This document shows positions 1-5,856 of a DNA stretch of 6,909 nt, in pieces. Position 1 is the stretch's first letter, and each line of letters starts with the position of its first letter. The translations under genes and the position numbers were made by a program. The notes beneath the pieces are model-generated. The model did not search any database, had not been told where the DNA came from, and worked only from the letters and a program-made list of their open reading frames with translations. This stretch comes from Tagaea sp. GTDB lineage: Bacteria; Pseudomonadota; Alphaproteobacteria; CACIAM-22H2. The stretch covers positions 1 to 6,909 of the forward strand of contig JAMNXK010000109.1 of the NCBI GenBank assembly GCA_023653245.1, written 5' to 3'.

Positions 1-72
1 CGCGTGCGGGCGGCGCGTCGCGGGCTGGCCCGGTGGGGCGTCGCGCAGGACGCATCGCTAACCCGCTGAAAA

Positions 73-136
73 CGCGCGATTCACGCAAAACGCGGAAAAA
101 CCGCGCCAAGAGTTCGCGCGCGCGATTCACCCAAAA
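73..136. repeat. Imperfect 18-bp direct repeat pair
   Basis: The sequence CGCGCGATTCACGCAAAA at 73-90 recurs at 119-136 with a single change (G85 corresponds to C131). The two starts are 46 bases apart. Each copy contains a GATTC site, which in Alphaproteobacteria is a CcrM methylation target. The copies flank the small CGCGG/CCGCG hairpin. No function is known; this could be a protein-binding site pair or a remnant of a local duplication. Confidence 0.55.
87..105 (-). terminator. Candidate rho-independent terminator for pheA
   Basis: Read on the minus strand, a perfect 5-bp stem (CGCGG/CCGCG, 91-105) encloses a TTTTT loop and is followed directly by TTTT (bases 90-87). Its orientation suits transcription coming out of pheA, about 135 bases beyond the stop codon. 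The stem is short, so termination may be weak. The hairpin at 216-230 is the alternative. Confidence 0.35.
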
Positions 137-215
137 TGGCGTGACCCACGAAGTCCGGTTTTCGGAATCGAGCTCGCTTTGACACCGGTGTCGCGACCGA
201 TTCGCGCGGAGTCCT

Positions 216-230
216 CGGGCCGCAGGCCCG
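216..230 (-). terminator. Hairpin just after the pheA stop codon
   Basis: CGGGCC (216-221) and GGCCCG (225-230) form a perfect 6-bp GC stem around a 3-base loop, 10 bases downstream of the pheA stop. There is no T run after it on the minus strand. It could be a weak terminator or a structure that protects the 3' end of the transcript. This is seen by eye only; no folding energy was calculated. Confidence 0.35.
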
Positions 231-240
231 GCCGCCCTCG

Positions 241-1113
241 TCAGTGCCGCCCTTTGAGGCGGTATTCGTGCGCGGGGTAGACGCCCAGGATCTTCACGTG
301 GTCGGAGAAGAATTCGAGTTCTTCGAGCGCGTGGGCGAGCGCGCGATCCTCGGGATGGCCGTCGACATCCGCGTAGAACTGGGTGGCCGTGAACCTGCCG
401 CCGAGCATGTAGCTCTCCAGCTTGGTCATGTTCACGCCGTTGGTCGCGAAGCCGCCCATCGCCTTGTAAAGGGCCGCCGCGCGGTTCTTGACCCGGAACA
501 CGAAGGTCGTGACGCACGGCCCCTTCTTGGGATCGGCCAGCTCCGATTTCTTGGACAGCACCACGAACCGGGTCGTGTTGTGATCGGCGTCCTCCAAATC
601 CTTCTTGAGGGATTTGAGGCCGTAGATCCGGCCCGCCAGCGACGAGGCGATCGCCGCGCGCGTGACGTCGCCCGCTTTGGCGATCTCGGCGGCCGAACCG
701 GCCGTGTCGGCCCCCACGACGCGCTTCAAACCCAGCGCGCGGCAGCTGGCACGGCATTGGTCGAGCGCTTGGACGTGGCTTTGCACCGTGCGAATCGTAT
801 CGAGCGTGGCACCCGGCGGAGCGAGCAGGTGATGGTTCACCCGCTCGAAATGCTCGGCGACGATATGCAAGCCCGCCTCCGGGATGAGGTGGTGGATTTC
901 CGCCACGCGCCCGGCGACCGAATTCTCGATCGGGATCATGGCGAGCAGGGCCTTGCCCGTGCGCACGGCATCGAACGCGTCTTCGAAGCTCGGGCAGGGC
1001 AGCGGCTCGAGCTTGGGATAGGCGTGCAGGCACGACAAATGCGAATACGCCCCCGGGACGCCCTGGAAGGCGATGCGCTTGGCTGGCTTGGTTGTCGGCA
1101 TCGGGGTTTTCAT
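241..1113 (-). CDS. pheA: Prephenate dehydratase with C-terminal ACT domain
   Basis: This monofunctional cytosolic enzyme converts prephenate to phenylpyruvate with loss of CO2 and water, the committed step of phenylalanine synthesis. From the ATG at 1113 it is 290 residues, the usual family length. The catalytic domain (about 13-190) has the opening FQGVPGAYSH, IPIENSVAG (61-69) and the catalytic TRF motif within HNTTRFVVLS (TRF 181-183). The ACT domain (about 200-280), which binds phenylalanine for feedback inhibition, has AAALYKAMG in place of the GALV region and LESYM (232-236) where the classical ESRP motif sits. That variant is usual in Alphaproteobacteria. There is no chorismate mutase domain. 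An in-frame ATG at 1206 lies upstream of a strong candidate promoter and is rejected. An ATG at 1101 is a real alternative, because GAGG directly abuts the 1113 ATG but lies 12 bases before the 1101 ATG. Confidence 0.96.
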   Translation of the reverse strand: MKTPMPTTKPAKRIAFQGVPGAYSHLSCLHAYPKLEPLPCPSFEDAFDAVRTGKALLAMIPIENSVAGRVAEIHHLIPEAGLHIVAEHFERVNHHLLAPPGATLDTIRTVQSHVQALDQCRASCRALGLKRVVGADTAGSAAEIAKAGDVTRAAIASSLAGRIYGLKSLKKDLEDADHNTTRFVVLSKKSELADPKKGPCVTTFVFRVKNRAAALYKAMGGFATNGVNMTKLESYMLGGRFTATQFYADVDGHPEDRALAHALEELEFFSDHVKILGVYPAHEYRLKGRH

Positions 1114-1135
1114 CCTCGATTCGGCGTTCGCGGCG

Positions 1136-1164
1136 GTTATCGAGGGTGCGGCGGGCCCTGTCAA
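1136..1164 (-). promoter_or_regulatory. Sigma-70 type promoter of pheA
   Basis: On the minus strand a perfect TTGACA -35 box (1164-1159) is followed after 17 bases by GATAAC (1141-1136), four of six matches to TATAAT. Transcription would start near 1129, giving a leader of about 16 bases to the ATG at 1113 or 28 to the ATG at 1101. No leader peptide or attenuator fits in so short a leader, so control would be through the ACT domain or at initiation. Confidence 0.6.
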
Positions 1165-1242
1165 TCGGGCCGGGCCGGCGAACGCCTTGATCTGGCGGCG
1201 AAACAAGGCCGCGTCGCGTTACCGCAGGGCCGTTCGGCGGGG

Positions 1243-1270
1243 TTGCGCCGGGCGCGTCGGGCAATATAGA
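1243..1270 (+). promoter_or_regulatory. Candidate promoter of the cytochrome c gene
   Basis: TTGCGC (1243-1248) and TATAGA (1265-1270) are spaced by 16 bases, a fair match to the alphaproteobacterial housekeeping pattern. Transcription would start near 1277, leaving a leader of about 64 bases to the ATG at 1341. It points away from the pheA promoter in the same intergenic region. Confidence 0.45.
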
Positions 1271-1340
1271 TTGCGCGAAGCCGGTCGGTCCCTCGGGGGG
1301 GCGACCCTATGTGGTTTCTTTCAGCGGTCGGGCCCTTGCG

Positions 1341-1895
1341 ATGAATTCCTACGAGCTCAACAAGATCTTCGGCGCCGTTGTCTCTTCGGTGCTCGCGATC
1401 ACGGTGATCGGCTTCCTCGCGAACCTGCTCGTCCATCCCAAGCAGCTGGAAAAGACGGTTCTCGACATCAAGGTCGAGAGTGCGGGCGCCGTCCAGGCCG
1501 CCGCGGAACCCGCCGCCCAGATCGAGCCCATCGGTCCGCTGCTCGCCTCGGCCAACGCAACGGCCGGTGCGGCGTTGCTGCGCAATTGCACCTCCTGCCA
1601 CACCTTCGAAAAGGGCGGGCGCAACGGCGTCGGCCCCAATATGTGGGACACGGTCGGCAACAAGAAGGCGCATATCGACGGCTTCGCCTATTCGCAAGCC
1701 ATGGTCGCCGCCGCCGCCCGGCCGGGTGCCGCCGGCCAGTGGGGCTACGAGGAACTCAACCAATTCCTCGCCAACCCGCGCGCCTATATGCCGGGCACGC
1801 GCATGGCCTATGCCGGCATGCGCCGGGCCGAGGATCGGGCCAATCTGATCGCCCATCTCCGGACGTTGTCCGATTCGCCGAAGCCGCTGCCGTAA
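1341..1895 (+). CDS. cycM: Membrane-anchored c-type cytochrome (CycM-like)
   Basis: This is a 184-residue monoheme cytochrome c held in the inner membrane by an uncleaved N-terminal helix (about 10-30), with the heme domain in the periplasm. A flexible Ala/Pro/Glu-rich linker (about 45-75) leads to the heme attachment motif CTSCH (83-87), then GVGPN (96-100), and PGTRM (151-155) supplies the probable axial methionine (M155). The N-terminus MNSYELNKIFGAV and the length match CycM of Bradyrhizobium and relatives, which passes electrons from the bc1 complex to an aa3-type oxidase; that role is inferred. The ATG at 1341 is chosen because the family begins there. A GTG at 1311 would add ten residues of no family character, and neither start has a clear Shine-Dalgarno. 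It is divergent from pheA. Confidence 0.9.
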   Translation: MNSYELNKIFGAVVSSVLAITVIGFLANLLVHPKQLEKTVLDIKVESAGAVQAAAEPAAQIEPIGPLLASANATAGAALLRNCTSCHTFEKGGRNGVGPNMWDTVGNKKAHIDGFAYSQAMVAAAARPGAAGQWGYEELNQFLANPRAYMPGTRMAYAGMRRAEDRANLIAHLRTLSDSPKPLP

Positions 1896-1957
1896 TCTTT
1901 CCGGGTACATCATCCGCGCTTTTCGCCGGACCGCGCCGGCCTTAGAGTCATGCCGCC

Positions 1958-2227
1958 ATGGCCACACAAACATTCCAAGTCGCCCTGCAAGCCGTCGCCG
2001 GCGTGCAATGCGCGATCGTCAATGTCGATCCCGCCTCGGTCTCGACCCCCGAAATGCAAAAGCGCACGATGGGCTACATGAGCCCACGCTTCGCCGGCAA
2101 GCAAGTCGTGCTGATGTATATGGACCTGACGCGGCGGCCGGTGTTCGTCGGGCCCGGGCATATCGTCAGCGCGCTGCAAGGCAAAGGCTTCGCCGAGTTC
2201 CGCTGGCAAAAGGCCGTGCTGCAGTGA
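1958..2227 (+). CDS. Hypothetical 89-residue protein
   Basis: I do not recognise this protein. It has no signal peptide, membrane segment or cysteine cluster (one Cys, at about 18). The sequence alternates short hydrophobic strands and helices: strand-like stretches near 6-25 and 49-65, a helix-like TPEMQKRTMGYM near 30-41, and another near HIVSALQGKG. It therefore looks like a small, folded, cytosolic alpha/beta protein. Its TGA overlaps the GTG start of the creatininase-like gene (GTGA at 2224-2227), a layout typical of translational coupling, so it may work with that enzyme. The ribosome site is weak (TTAGAG about ten bases upstream). GC-rich third positions and the tight coupling support a real gene, but coding status rests on no homology. 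Confidence 0.65.
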   Translation: MATQTFQVALQAVAGVQCAIVNVDPASVSTPEMQKRTMGYMSPRFAGKQVVLMYMDLTRRPVFVGPGHIVSALQGKGFAEFRWQKAVLQ

Positions 2228-3033
2228 GCCGGCTGCCGAAGCACAAATTCTGGCACCATCTGACCGGCCCGGATTTCGACGGCCTCGACGTCGAGCGCAC
2301 GGTGGCCGTCCTGCCGGTGGGTGCGATCGAACAGCACGGGCCGCATCTGCCCGTCTGGGTCGACGCGAAGATCAACGAAGGCGTGGTCGCGCGCGCGGCG
2401 GAACTCGCCCCGGCCGATCTGGGCGTGCTGTTCCTGCCGCCGATGCCGGTGGGCAAGTCCAACGAGCATTTGGCGTTCAAAGGAACCTTGACGCTCTCGG
2501 CCGAGACGCTGATCCGGCTCTGGACCGAGATCGGCGATTCGGTGGCGCGCGCGGGCATCCGCAAATTCGCGATCTTCAACTCGCATGGCGGCCAGCCGCA
2601 GGTGGTGGACATCGTCTGCCGCGACCTGCGCGTGCGCCACACGATGCTGGCGGTGGCGATCAATTCCTACGCGCTGGGCAAGCCCGCGGGCATGTTCCCG
2701 CCCGACGAGCTGGTCTACGGCATTCACGCGGGCTCGGCCGAGACCTCGCTGATGCTGCATTTGACGCCCGATTTGGTGAAGCACGAGGAGCGGCGGAACT
2801 TCGAAACCCTGCCGCAAAAGCTCAAGGGCCAATACGACACGATCATCCCGGGCGGGCGCACCTCCGTCGCCTGGCAGATGCAAGACCTCAATCCGCTGGG
2901 GGCGGCGGGCAACGCGCTCGACGCCGACGCCGAGCGCGGCCAAAAATTGGTCGATCACATGGCCGGCAAGCTCGTCCAGGCCCTGACCGAGATCGCAAGT
3001 TATCCACTGGCGCACCTCGCCAGCCGAGGCTGA
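2224..3033 (+). CDS. Creatininase-superfamily amidohydrolase
   Basis: This 269-residue protein starts at GTG 2224, overlapping the previous stop by four bases; the frame is open further upstream, but that part is the shadow of the preceding gene. The family contains metal-dependent amide and lactam hydrolases: creatinine amidohydrolase, the ArfB formylaminopyrimidine deformylase and mycofactocin MftE. Family signatures are PVGAIEQHGPHLP (31-43), with probable metal ligands E36 and H38 followed by D47, NSHGGQ (119-124) with H121, and HAGSAETSLML (168-178) with E173. No transmembrane segment or signal peptide is present, so it is cytosolic. No mycofactocin or flavin-synthesis genes are nearby. 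Next to an importer and a CodA-like enzyme, a role in opening a nitrogen heterocycle or cleaving an amide is plausible but inferred; true creatininase activity should not be assumed. Confidence 0.88.
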   Translation: MSRLPKHKFWHHLTGPDFDGLDVERTVAVLPVGAIEQHGPHLPVWVDAKINEGVVARAAELAPADLGVLFLPPMPVGKSNEHLAFKGTLTLSAETLIRLWTEIGDSVARAGIRKFAIFNSHGGQPQVVDIVCRDLRVRHTMLAVAINSYALGKPAGMFPPDELVYGIHAGSAETSLMLHLTPDLVKHEERRNFETLPQKLKGQYDTIIPGGRTSVAWQMQDLNPLGAAGNALDADAERGQKLVDHMAGKLVQALTEIASYPLAHLASRG

Positions 3034-3061
3034 TTGCCTAAATCCGAGGCATGGCTATAGT
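3034..3061 (+). promoter_or_regulatory. Candidate promoter of the transporter operon
   Basis: TTGCCT (3034-3039) begins on the base after the creatininase-like stop codon, and TATAGT (3056-3061) follows after 16 bases. Transcription would start near 3067-3068, leaving an 85-base leader before the binding-protein ATG. This would let the importer and CodA-like gene be expressed apart from the upstream pair. Confidence 0.5.
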
Positions 3062-3065
3062 TCGG

Positions 3066-3102
3066 TTTCGGACTCGTGCGCGTTTGCGCGCATGGTCCGG
3101 AA
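3066..3102 (+). promoter_or_regulatory. Strong hairpin in the transporter operon leader
   Basis: Bases 3066-3082 pair with 3087-3102 to give 16 base pairs (three of them G-T) around a TTTG loop, with one bulged C at 3073. The hairpin starts where the predicted transcript begins, so it may be a 5'-end stabiliser or part of a regulatory leader. Alternatively, with the following TTT (3103-3105), it may be a weak terminator for the creatininase-like gene. A second small stem (TTCGG 3111-3115 with CCGAA 3126-3130) and GGG/CCC pairing over the ribosome site (3141-3151) follow. No known riboswitch, including the TPP class, was recognised. Confidence 0.5.
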
Positions 3103-3140
3103 TTTGCTGCTTCGGCGATCTCGTTCCGAACCCCCGACCT

Positions 3141-3145
3141 GGGAG
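3141..3145 (+). promoter_or_regulatory. Ribosome binding site of the binding-protein gene
   Basis: GGGAG lies seven bases before the ATG at 3153 and decides that start over the in-frame ATG at 3051, which would put non-signal-like residues in front of the Tat motif and sits inside the candidate promoter. Confidence 0.7.
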
Positions 3146-3152
3146 CAACCCC

Positions 3153-4166
3153 ATGACCCGCAAACCCCTTTCCCGCCGCGCGACGCTGGGCCTTCTGGGC
3201 GCCGGCACCGCCCTCGCCACTTTGCCCGCGCCGGCTTTGCGCGCCCAAAATCTCGATAAGTTCGTCTATCAGACCAATTGGCGCGCCCAGGCCGAACACG
3301 GCGGCTTCTATCAGGCGCTCGCCACTGGCATCTATCGCCGCCACGGCATCGACGCCGAGATCCGCATGGGCGGCCCGCAGCAGGATCCCAACGCCCTGCT
3401 GGTCGCCGGCCGCGTCGATGCGATCATGTCCAACTCGTTCTCCGGCTTCCGCTATGTCGAGGAGAACGTGCCGTTTGTCGTCGTGGCCTCCGTCATGCAG
3501 AAGGACCCGCAAGTCCTGATCTCGCATCCCGGCGTGGGCAACGACACGCTGCCTCAGCTGCGCGGCAAGCCGATCCTGATCGGCGCCGGCGGCCGCTCCT
3601 CGTATTGGCCGTGGCTGCGCGCGAAGTTCCAATTCACCGACGAGCAAGTGCGCCCCTACACCTTCAACATGGCGCCGTTCCTGGCAGATCGCACGCTCTC
3701 GCAGCAGGGCTTCCTGACGTCCGAGCCCTTCGACATCCGCAAGGCGGGCGTCAACCCGGTGATCCACCTGCTCGCCGAGTACGGCTTCGAGAACTACCAG
3801 ACCACGATCAACACGTCCGTGCGGATGGTGCGCGAGAAGCCCGACCTGCTCCAGCGTTTCGTCAACGCGTCGATCGAAGGCTGGTACGGCTATCTCAAGG
3901 GCGATCCGTCGGCGGCCAACGCGCTGATCAAGCGCGACAACCCCGACATGCCCGACGACAAGATCGCGCATTCGATTTCGGAGCTGAACAAATACGGCAT
4001 CGTCGATTCGGGCGATTCGACGCGCCTGGGCATCGGCGCCATGACCGACGCGCGCTGGAAGAGCTTCTACGACGCGATGGCCGGCGCCGGCGTGGTGCGC
4101 CAGGGGCTCGACATCTCGCGCGCCTACACCCTGCAATTCGTCAACAAGCGCGTGGGCATGGGATGA
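3153..4166 (+). CDS. ABC transporter substrate-binding protein, NMT1/THI5-like
   Basis: This 337-residue periplasmic receptor captures the transported compound and delivers it to the permease. The N-terminus carries a twin-arginine motif (SRRATLG, 7-13), a mildly hydrophobic Ala/Leu stretch and a likely cleavage after ALRA (about 31), so export by Tat is predicted. The mature protein follows the THI5/NMT1-like plan (relatives bind aromatic sulfonates, taurine, nitrate or thiamine pyrimidine precursors): NWRAQAEHGGFYQA (42-55), GIYRRHGIDAEI, then NALLVAGRVDAIM (80-92). The EHGGFYQA stretch resembles ThiY/THI5 proteins, which bind pyrimidines, more than SsuA or TauA, but the ligand cannot be read from sequence. 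Its stop overlaps the ATPase start (ATGA, 4163-4166). Confidence 0.9.
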   Translation: MTRKPLSRRATLGLLGAGTALATLPAPALRAQNLDKFVYQTNWRAQAEHGGFYQALATGIYRRHGIDAEIRMGGPQQDPNALLVAGRVDAIMSNSFSGFRYVEENVPFVVVASVMQKDPQVLISHPGVGNDTLPQLRGKPILIGAGGRSSYWPWLRAKFQFTDEQVRPYTFNMAPFLADRTLSQQGFLTSEPFDIRKAGVNPVIHLLAEYGFENYQTTINTSVRMVREKPDLLQRFVNASIEGWYGYLKGDPSAANALIKRDNPDMPDDKIAHSISELNKYGIVDSGDSTRLGIGAMTDARWKSFYDAMAGAGVVRQGLDISRAYTLQFVNKRVGMG

Positions 4167-4990
4167 ACCCGGTCGCGGCGGCCGCTCCGGCTGCGCGCGA
4201 CGAACGACCGGCCGGGCGCCCCCGGCCGGTCGTGTCGTGCCGGGGGGTGGCGAAACTCTTCTCCAACGGCACGCTGGCGCTGCAGAACGTCGATCTCGAC
4301 ATCGGGCGGCACCAATTCCTGTCGCTGCTCGGGCCGTCGGGCTGCGGCAAGTCGACCTTGCTGCGCCTGATCGCCGGCTTGGGCGAGCCCTCGGCCGGCA
4401 CGATCGACTGGCCCGCCGACCGCGAAGGGGCGGACCACGCATTGTCCTTCGTCTTCCAGGAGCCGACGCTGATGCCCTGGGCGACGGCGCTCGACAACGC
4501 GCTGCTGCCGCTCAAGATCGCCGGCGTGAGCCGCGAGGAAGCGCGCGGCCGCGCGGCCGAAGCTTTGCGCCTGGTCGGTCTGTCGGCGTTCGAGAAGGCG
4601 TATCCGCGCGAGCTGTCCGGCGGCATGAAGATGCGCGTTTCCATCGCGCGCGCGATGGTCACCAAACCGCAAGTGCTGCTGATGGACGAGCCCTTCGCGG
4701 CACTGGACGAAATCACGCGCTTCAAGCTCAACAACGACTTGCTGCGCCTGTGGCAGGATTCGAGCTTCACGGTCGTGTTCGTCACGCATTCGGTGTTCGA
4801 GAGCGTGTTCCTGTCCCAGCGCATCGTGGTGATGGCCGCGCGGCCGGGCCGGATCATCGAAGACATCGACGTCGCCGCCCCCTACCCGCGCGACAACGAC
4901 TACCGCACCAGCCCGCTCTACAACGAGCATTGCCGCCGCGCCTCCGCCGCCTTGGAGAACGCGATGGCCCATCACGCCCATCACGGTTGA
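4163..4990 (+). CDS. ABC transporter ATP-binding protein, SsuB/TauB/ThiZ type
   Basis: This 275-residue cytosolic ATPase powers the importer. All nucleotide-binding elements are present in order: Walker A GPSGCGKST (57-65), Q-loop FQE (Q99), signature LSGGM (151-155), Walker B VLLMDEP (171-177), D-loop ALDE (180-183) and the switch histidine H209 in VTHS. MAARPGRI (224-231) is typical of the nitrate/sulfonate/taurine group (COG1116). The signature continues as KMRVSIARA where most SsuB proteins have RQRVALARA, marking a subfamily. About 22 Pro/Ala/Arg-rich residues precede the core, and the C-terminus is His-rich (AHHAHHG). The ATG at 4163 overlaps the preceding stop and has no strong ribosome site, consistent with coupled translation. 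The permease starts four bases after the stop. Confidence 0.93.
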   Translation: MNPVAAAAPAARDERPAGRPRPVVSCRGVAKLFSNGTLALQNVDLDIGRHQFLSLLGPSGCGKSTLLRLIAGLGEPSAGTIDWPADREGADHALSFVFQEPTLMPWATALDNALLPLKIAGVSREEARGRAAEALRLVGLSAFEKAYPRELSGGMKMRVSIARAMVTKPQVLLMDEPFAALDEITRFKLNNDLLRLWQDSSFTVVFVTHSVFESVFLSQRIVVMAARPGRIIEDIDVAAPYPRDNDYRTSPLYNEHCRRASAALENAMAHHAHHG

Positions 4991-4994
4991 CGCC

Positions 4995-5855
4995 ATGTCG
5001 CTCGCCCAAGTCGCCGAACAGGACGGCACCGCTCCGGTTTTCGCGCGCGAAAAACGCGTGCTCGGCCTGCCCGCCTCGGCCTGGCCCAAAATCCTGATGC
5101 CGCTGGGCGTGGGCGTGCTGGCGCTGGCCGGCTGGGAAGCCGTCGTGCGCGTGAACGAGATCCCGCACTACATCCTGCCGGGGCCGCTGCTGGTCGCCAA
5201 GACCATGTGGACCGACTGGGGCACGTTGTCGGGTTCGCTGTGGATCACGCTGTCGATTTCGATGGCGGCCCTCGCGGTGGCGGTGGTGGCGGGCGTGTCG
5301 CTCGCCGTGCTGTTCGCCCAGTCCAAATGGGTCGAACTGTCGTTCTTCCCCTACGCGGTCATCCTGCAGGTGACGCCGGTGGTGGCGATCGCCCCGCTCA
5401 TCATCATCTGGGTCGACGACGTGCGCGTGGCGCTGCTGATCTGCGCTTGGATCGTCGCGTTCTTCCCGATCCTGTCGAACACCACGCTCGGCCTCAATTC
5501 GGCCGACCACAATCTGCTGAACCTGTTCCAGCTCTACAAAGCCACGCGCTTCCAGACGCTGCGCTATCTGCGCCTGCCGGCGGCCACGCCCTATTTCCTC
5601 GCGGGCCTGAAAATCTCGGGCGGGCTCAGCCTGATCGGCGCCGTGGTGGCCGAATTCGTCGCCGGCACGGGCGGCTCGGAATCGGGTTTGGCCTATCGGA
5701 TTCTGGAATCGGGCTATCAGCTGCGCATCCCGCGCATGTTCGCGGCGTTGTTCATGATCTCGATCTCGGGGATCGTGATTTTCATGTGCCTGTCCTTGCT
5801 TTCGCATCTGGTGCTGCGCCGCTGGCACGAGAGCGCCGTGAAGCGGGAGAACTAG
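4995..5855 (+). CDS. ABC transporter permease, SsuC/TauC/ThiX type
   Basis: This 286-residue inner-membrane channel subunit has about six hydrophobic segments, near residues 33-52, 83-108, 117-139, 145-162, 205-222 and 248-275, after a 30-residue polar cytosolic N-terminus. The cytoplasmic coupling (EAA) loop runs about 179-206; it retains LRLPAATPYFLAGLK but has YKAT where EAA would be. LPGPLLV (61-67) and LQVTPVVAIAPLIIIW (124-139) are typical of the BPD_transp_1 group that pairs with THI5-like receptors. Only one permease gene is present, so a homodimer is expected. No clear Shine-Dalgarno precedes the ATG, so translation is probably coupled to the ATPase gene. Confidence 0.93.
   Translation: MSLAQVAEQDGTAPVFAREKRVLGLPASAWPKILMPLGVGVLALAGWEAVVRVNEIPHYILPGPLLVAKTMWTDWGTLSGSLWITLSISMAALAVAVVAGVSLAVLFAQSKWVELSFFPYAVILQVTPVVAIAPLIIIWVDDVRVALLICAWIVAFFPILSNTTLGLNSADHNLLNLFQLYKATRFQTLRYLRLPAATPYFLAGLKISGGLSLIGAVVAEFVAGTGGSESGLAYRILESGYQLRIPRMFAALFMISISGIVIFMCLSLLSHLVLRRWHESAVKREN
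5845..5850 (+). promoter_or_regulatory. Ribosome binding site of the CodA-like gene
   Basis: GGGAGA lies inside the last codons of the permease gene, six bases before the ATG at 5857. It fixes the start of the truncated last gene, whose ATG comes one base after the permease TAG. Confidence 0.7.
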
Positions 5856-5856
5856 G

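Larger units (their letters stand above)
1..240. other. Gene-free region downstream of pheA
   Basis: No coding region is supported here. Plus-strand frame 1 is open from the left edge to a TGA at 67-69 and could be the last 22 codons of a truncated gene convergent with pheA, but nothing in it is recognisable. The rest looks intergenic and is richer in A runs than its surroundings. It holds a near-perfect direct repeat (73-90 and 119-136), hairpins at 91-105 and 216-230, a 12-base perfect palindrome at 181-192, and five GANTC sites between 78 and 213. Confidence 0.6.

Noticed and set aside
1..69. Plus-strand frame 1 open from the left edge to TGA at 67-69, a possible C-terminal tail
   Set aside because: Only 22 codons, no recognisable motif, and frame 3 is open even further (to 182), so an open frame carries little weight in this GC-rich DNA.
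179..206. Plus-strand promoter from TTGACA at 179-184
   Set aside because: No acceptable -10 sequence at 16-18 bases and no gene downstream on that strand before the 3' end of pheA.
244..1269. Long plus-strand open frame opposite pheA
   Set aside because: The minus strand encodes a clear prephenate dehydratase; the plus frame is Arg/Gly-rich shadow with no family features.
1925..1940. GCCGG/CCGGC hairpin between the cytochrome and the 89-residue gene as a terminator
   Set aside because: Only five pairs with a six-base loop, and no T run follows; too weak to call.
3103..3152. TPP riboswitch before the THI5-like binding protein
   Set aside because: The conserved CUGAGA and related thi-box elements are absent, and the leader is too short for the full fold.
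3278..4162. Upstream extension of the ATPase frame
   Set aside because: Translation before 4163 is out-of-frame shadow of the binding protein; the ATG at 4163 in an ATGA overlap fits the family start.
3000..4442. 480-codon minus-strand open frame across the binding-protein gene
   Set aside because: It is Arg- and His-rich antisense shadow spanning parts of three well-supported plus-strand genes and an intergenic region.
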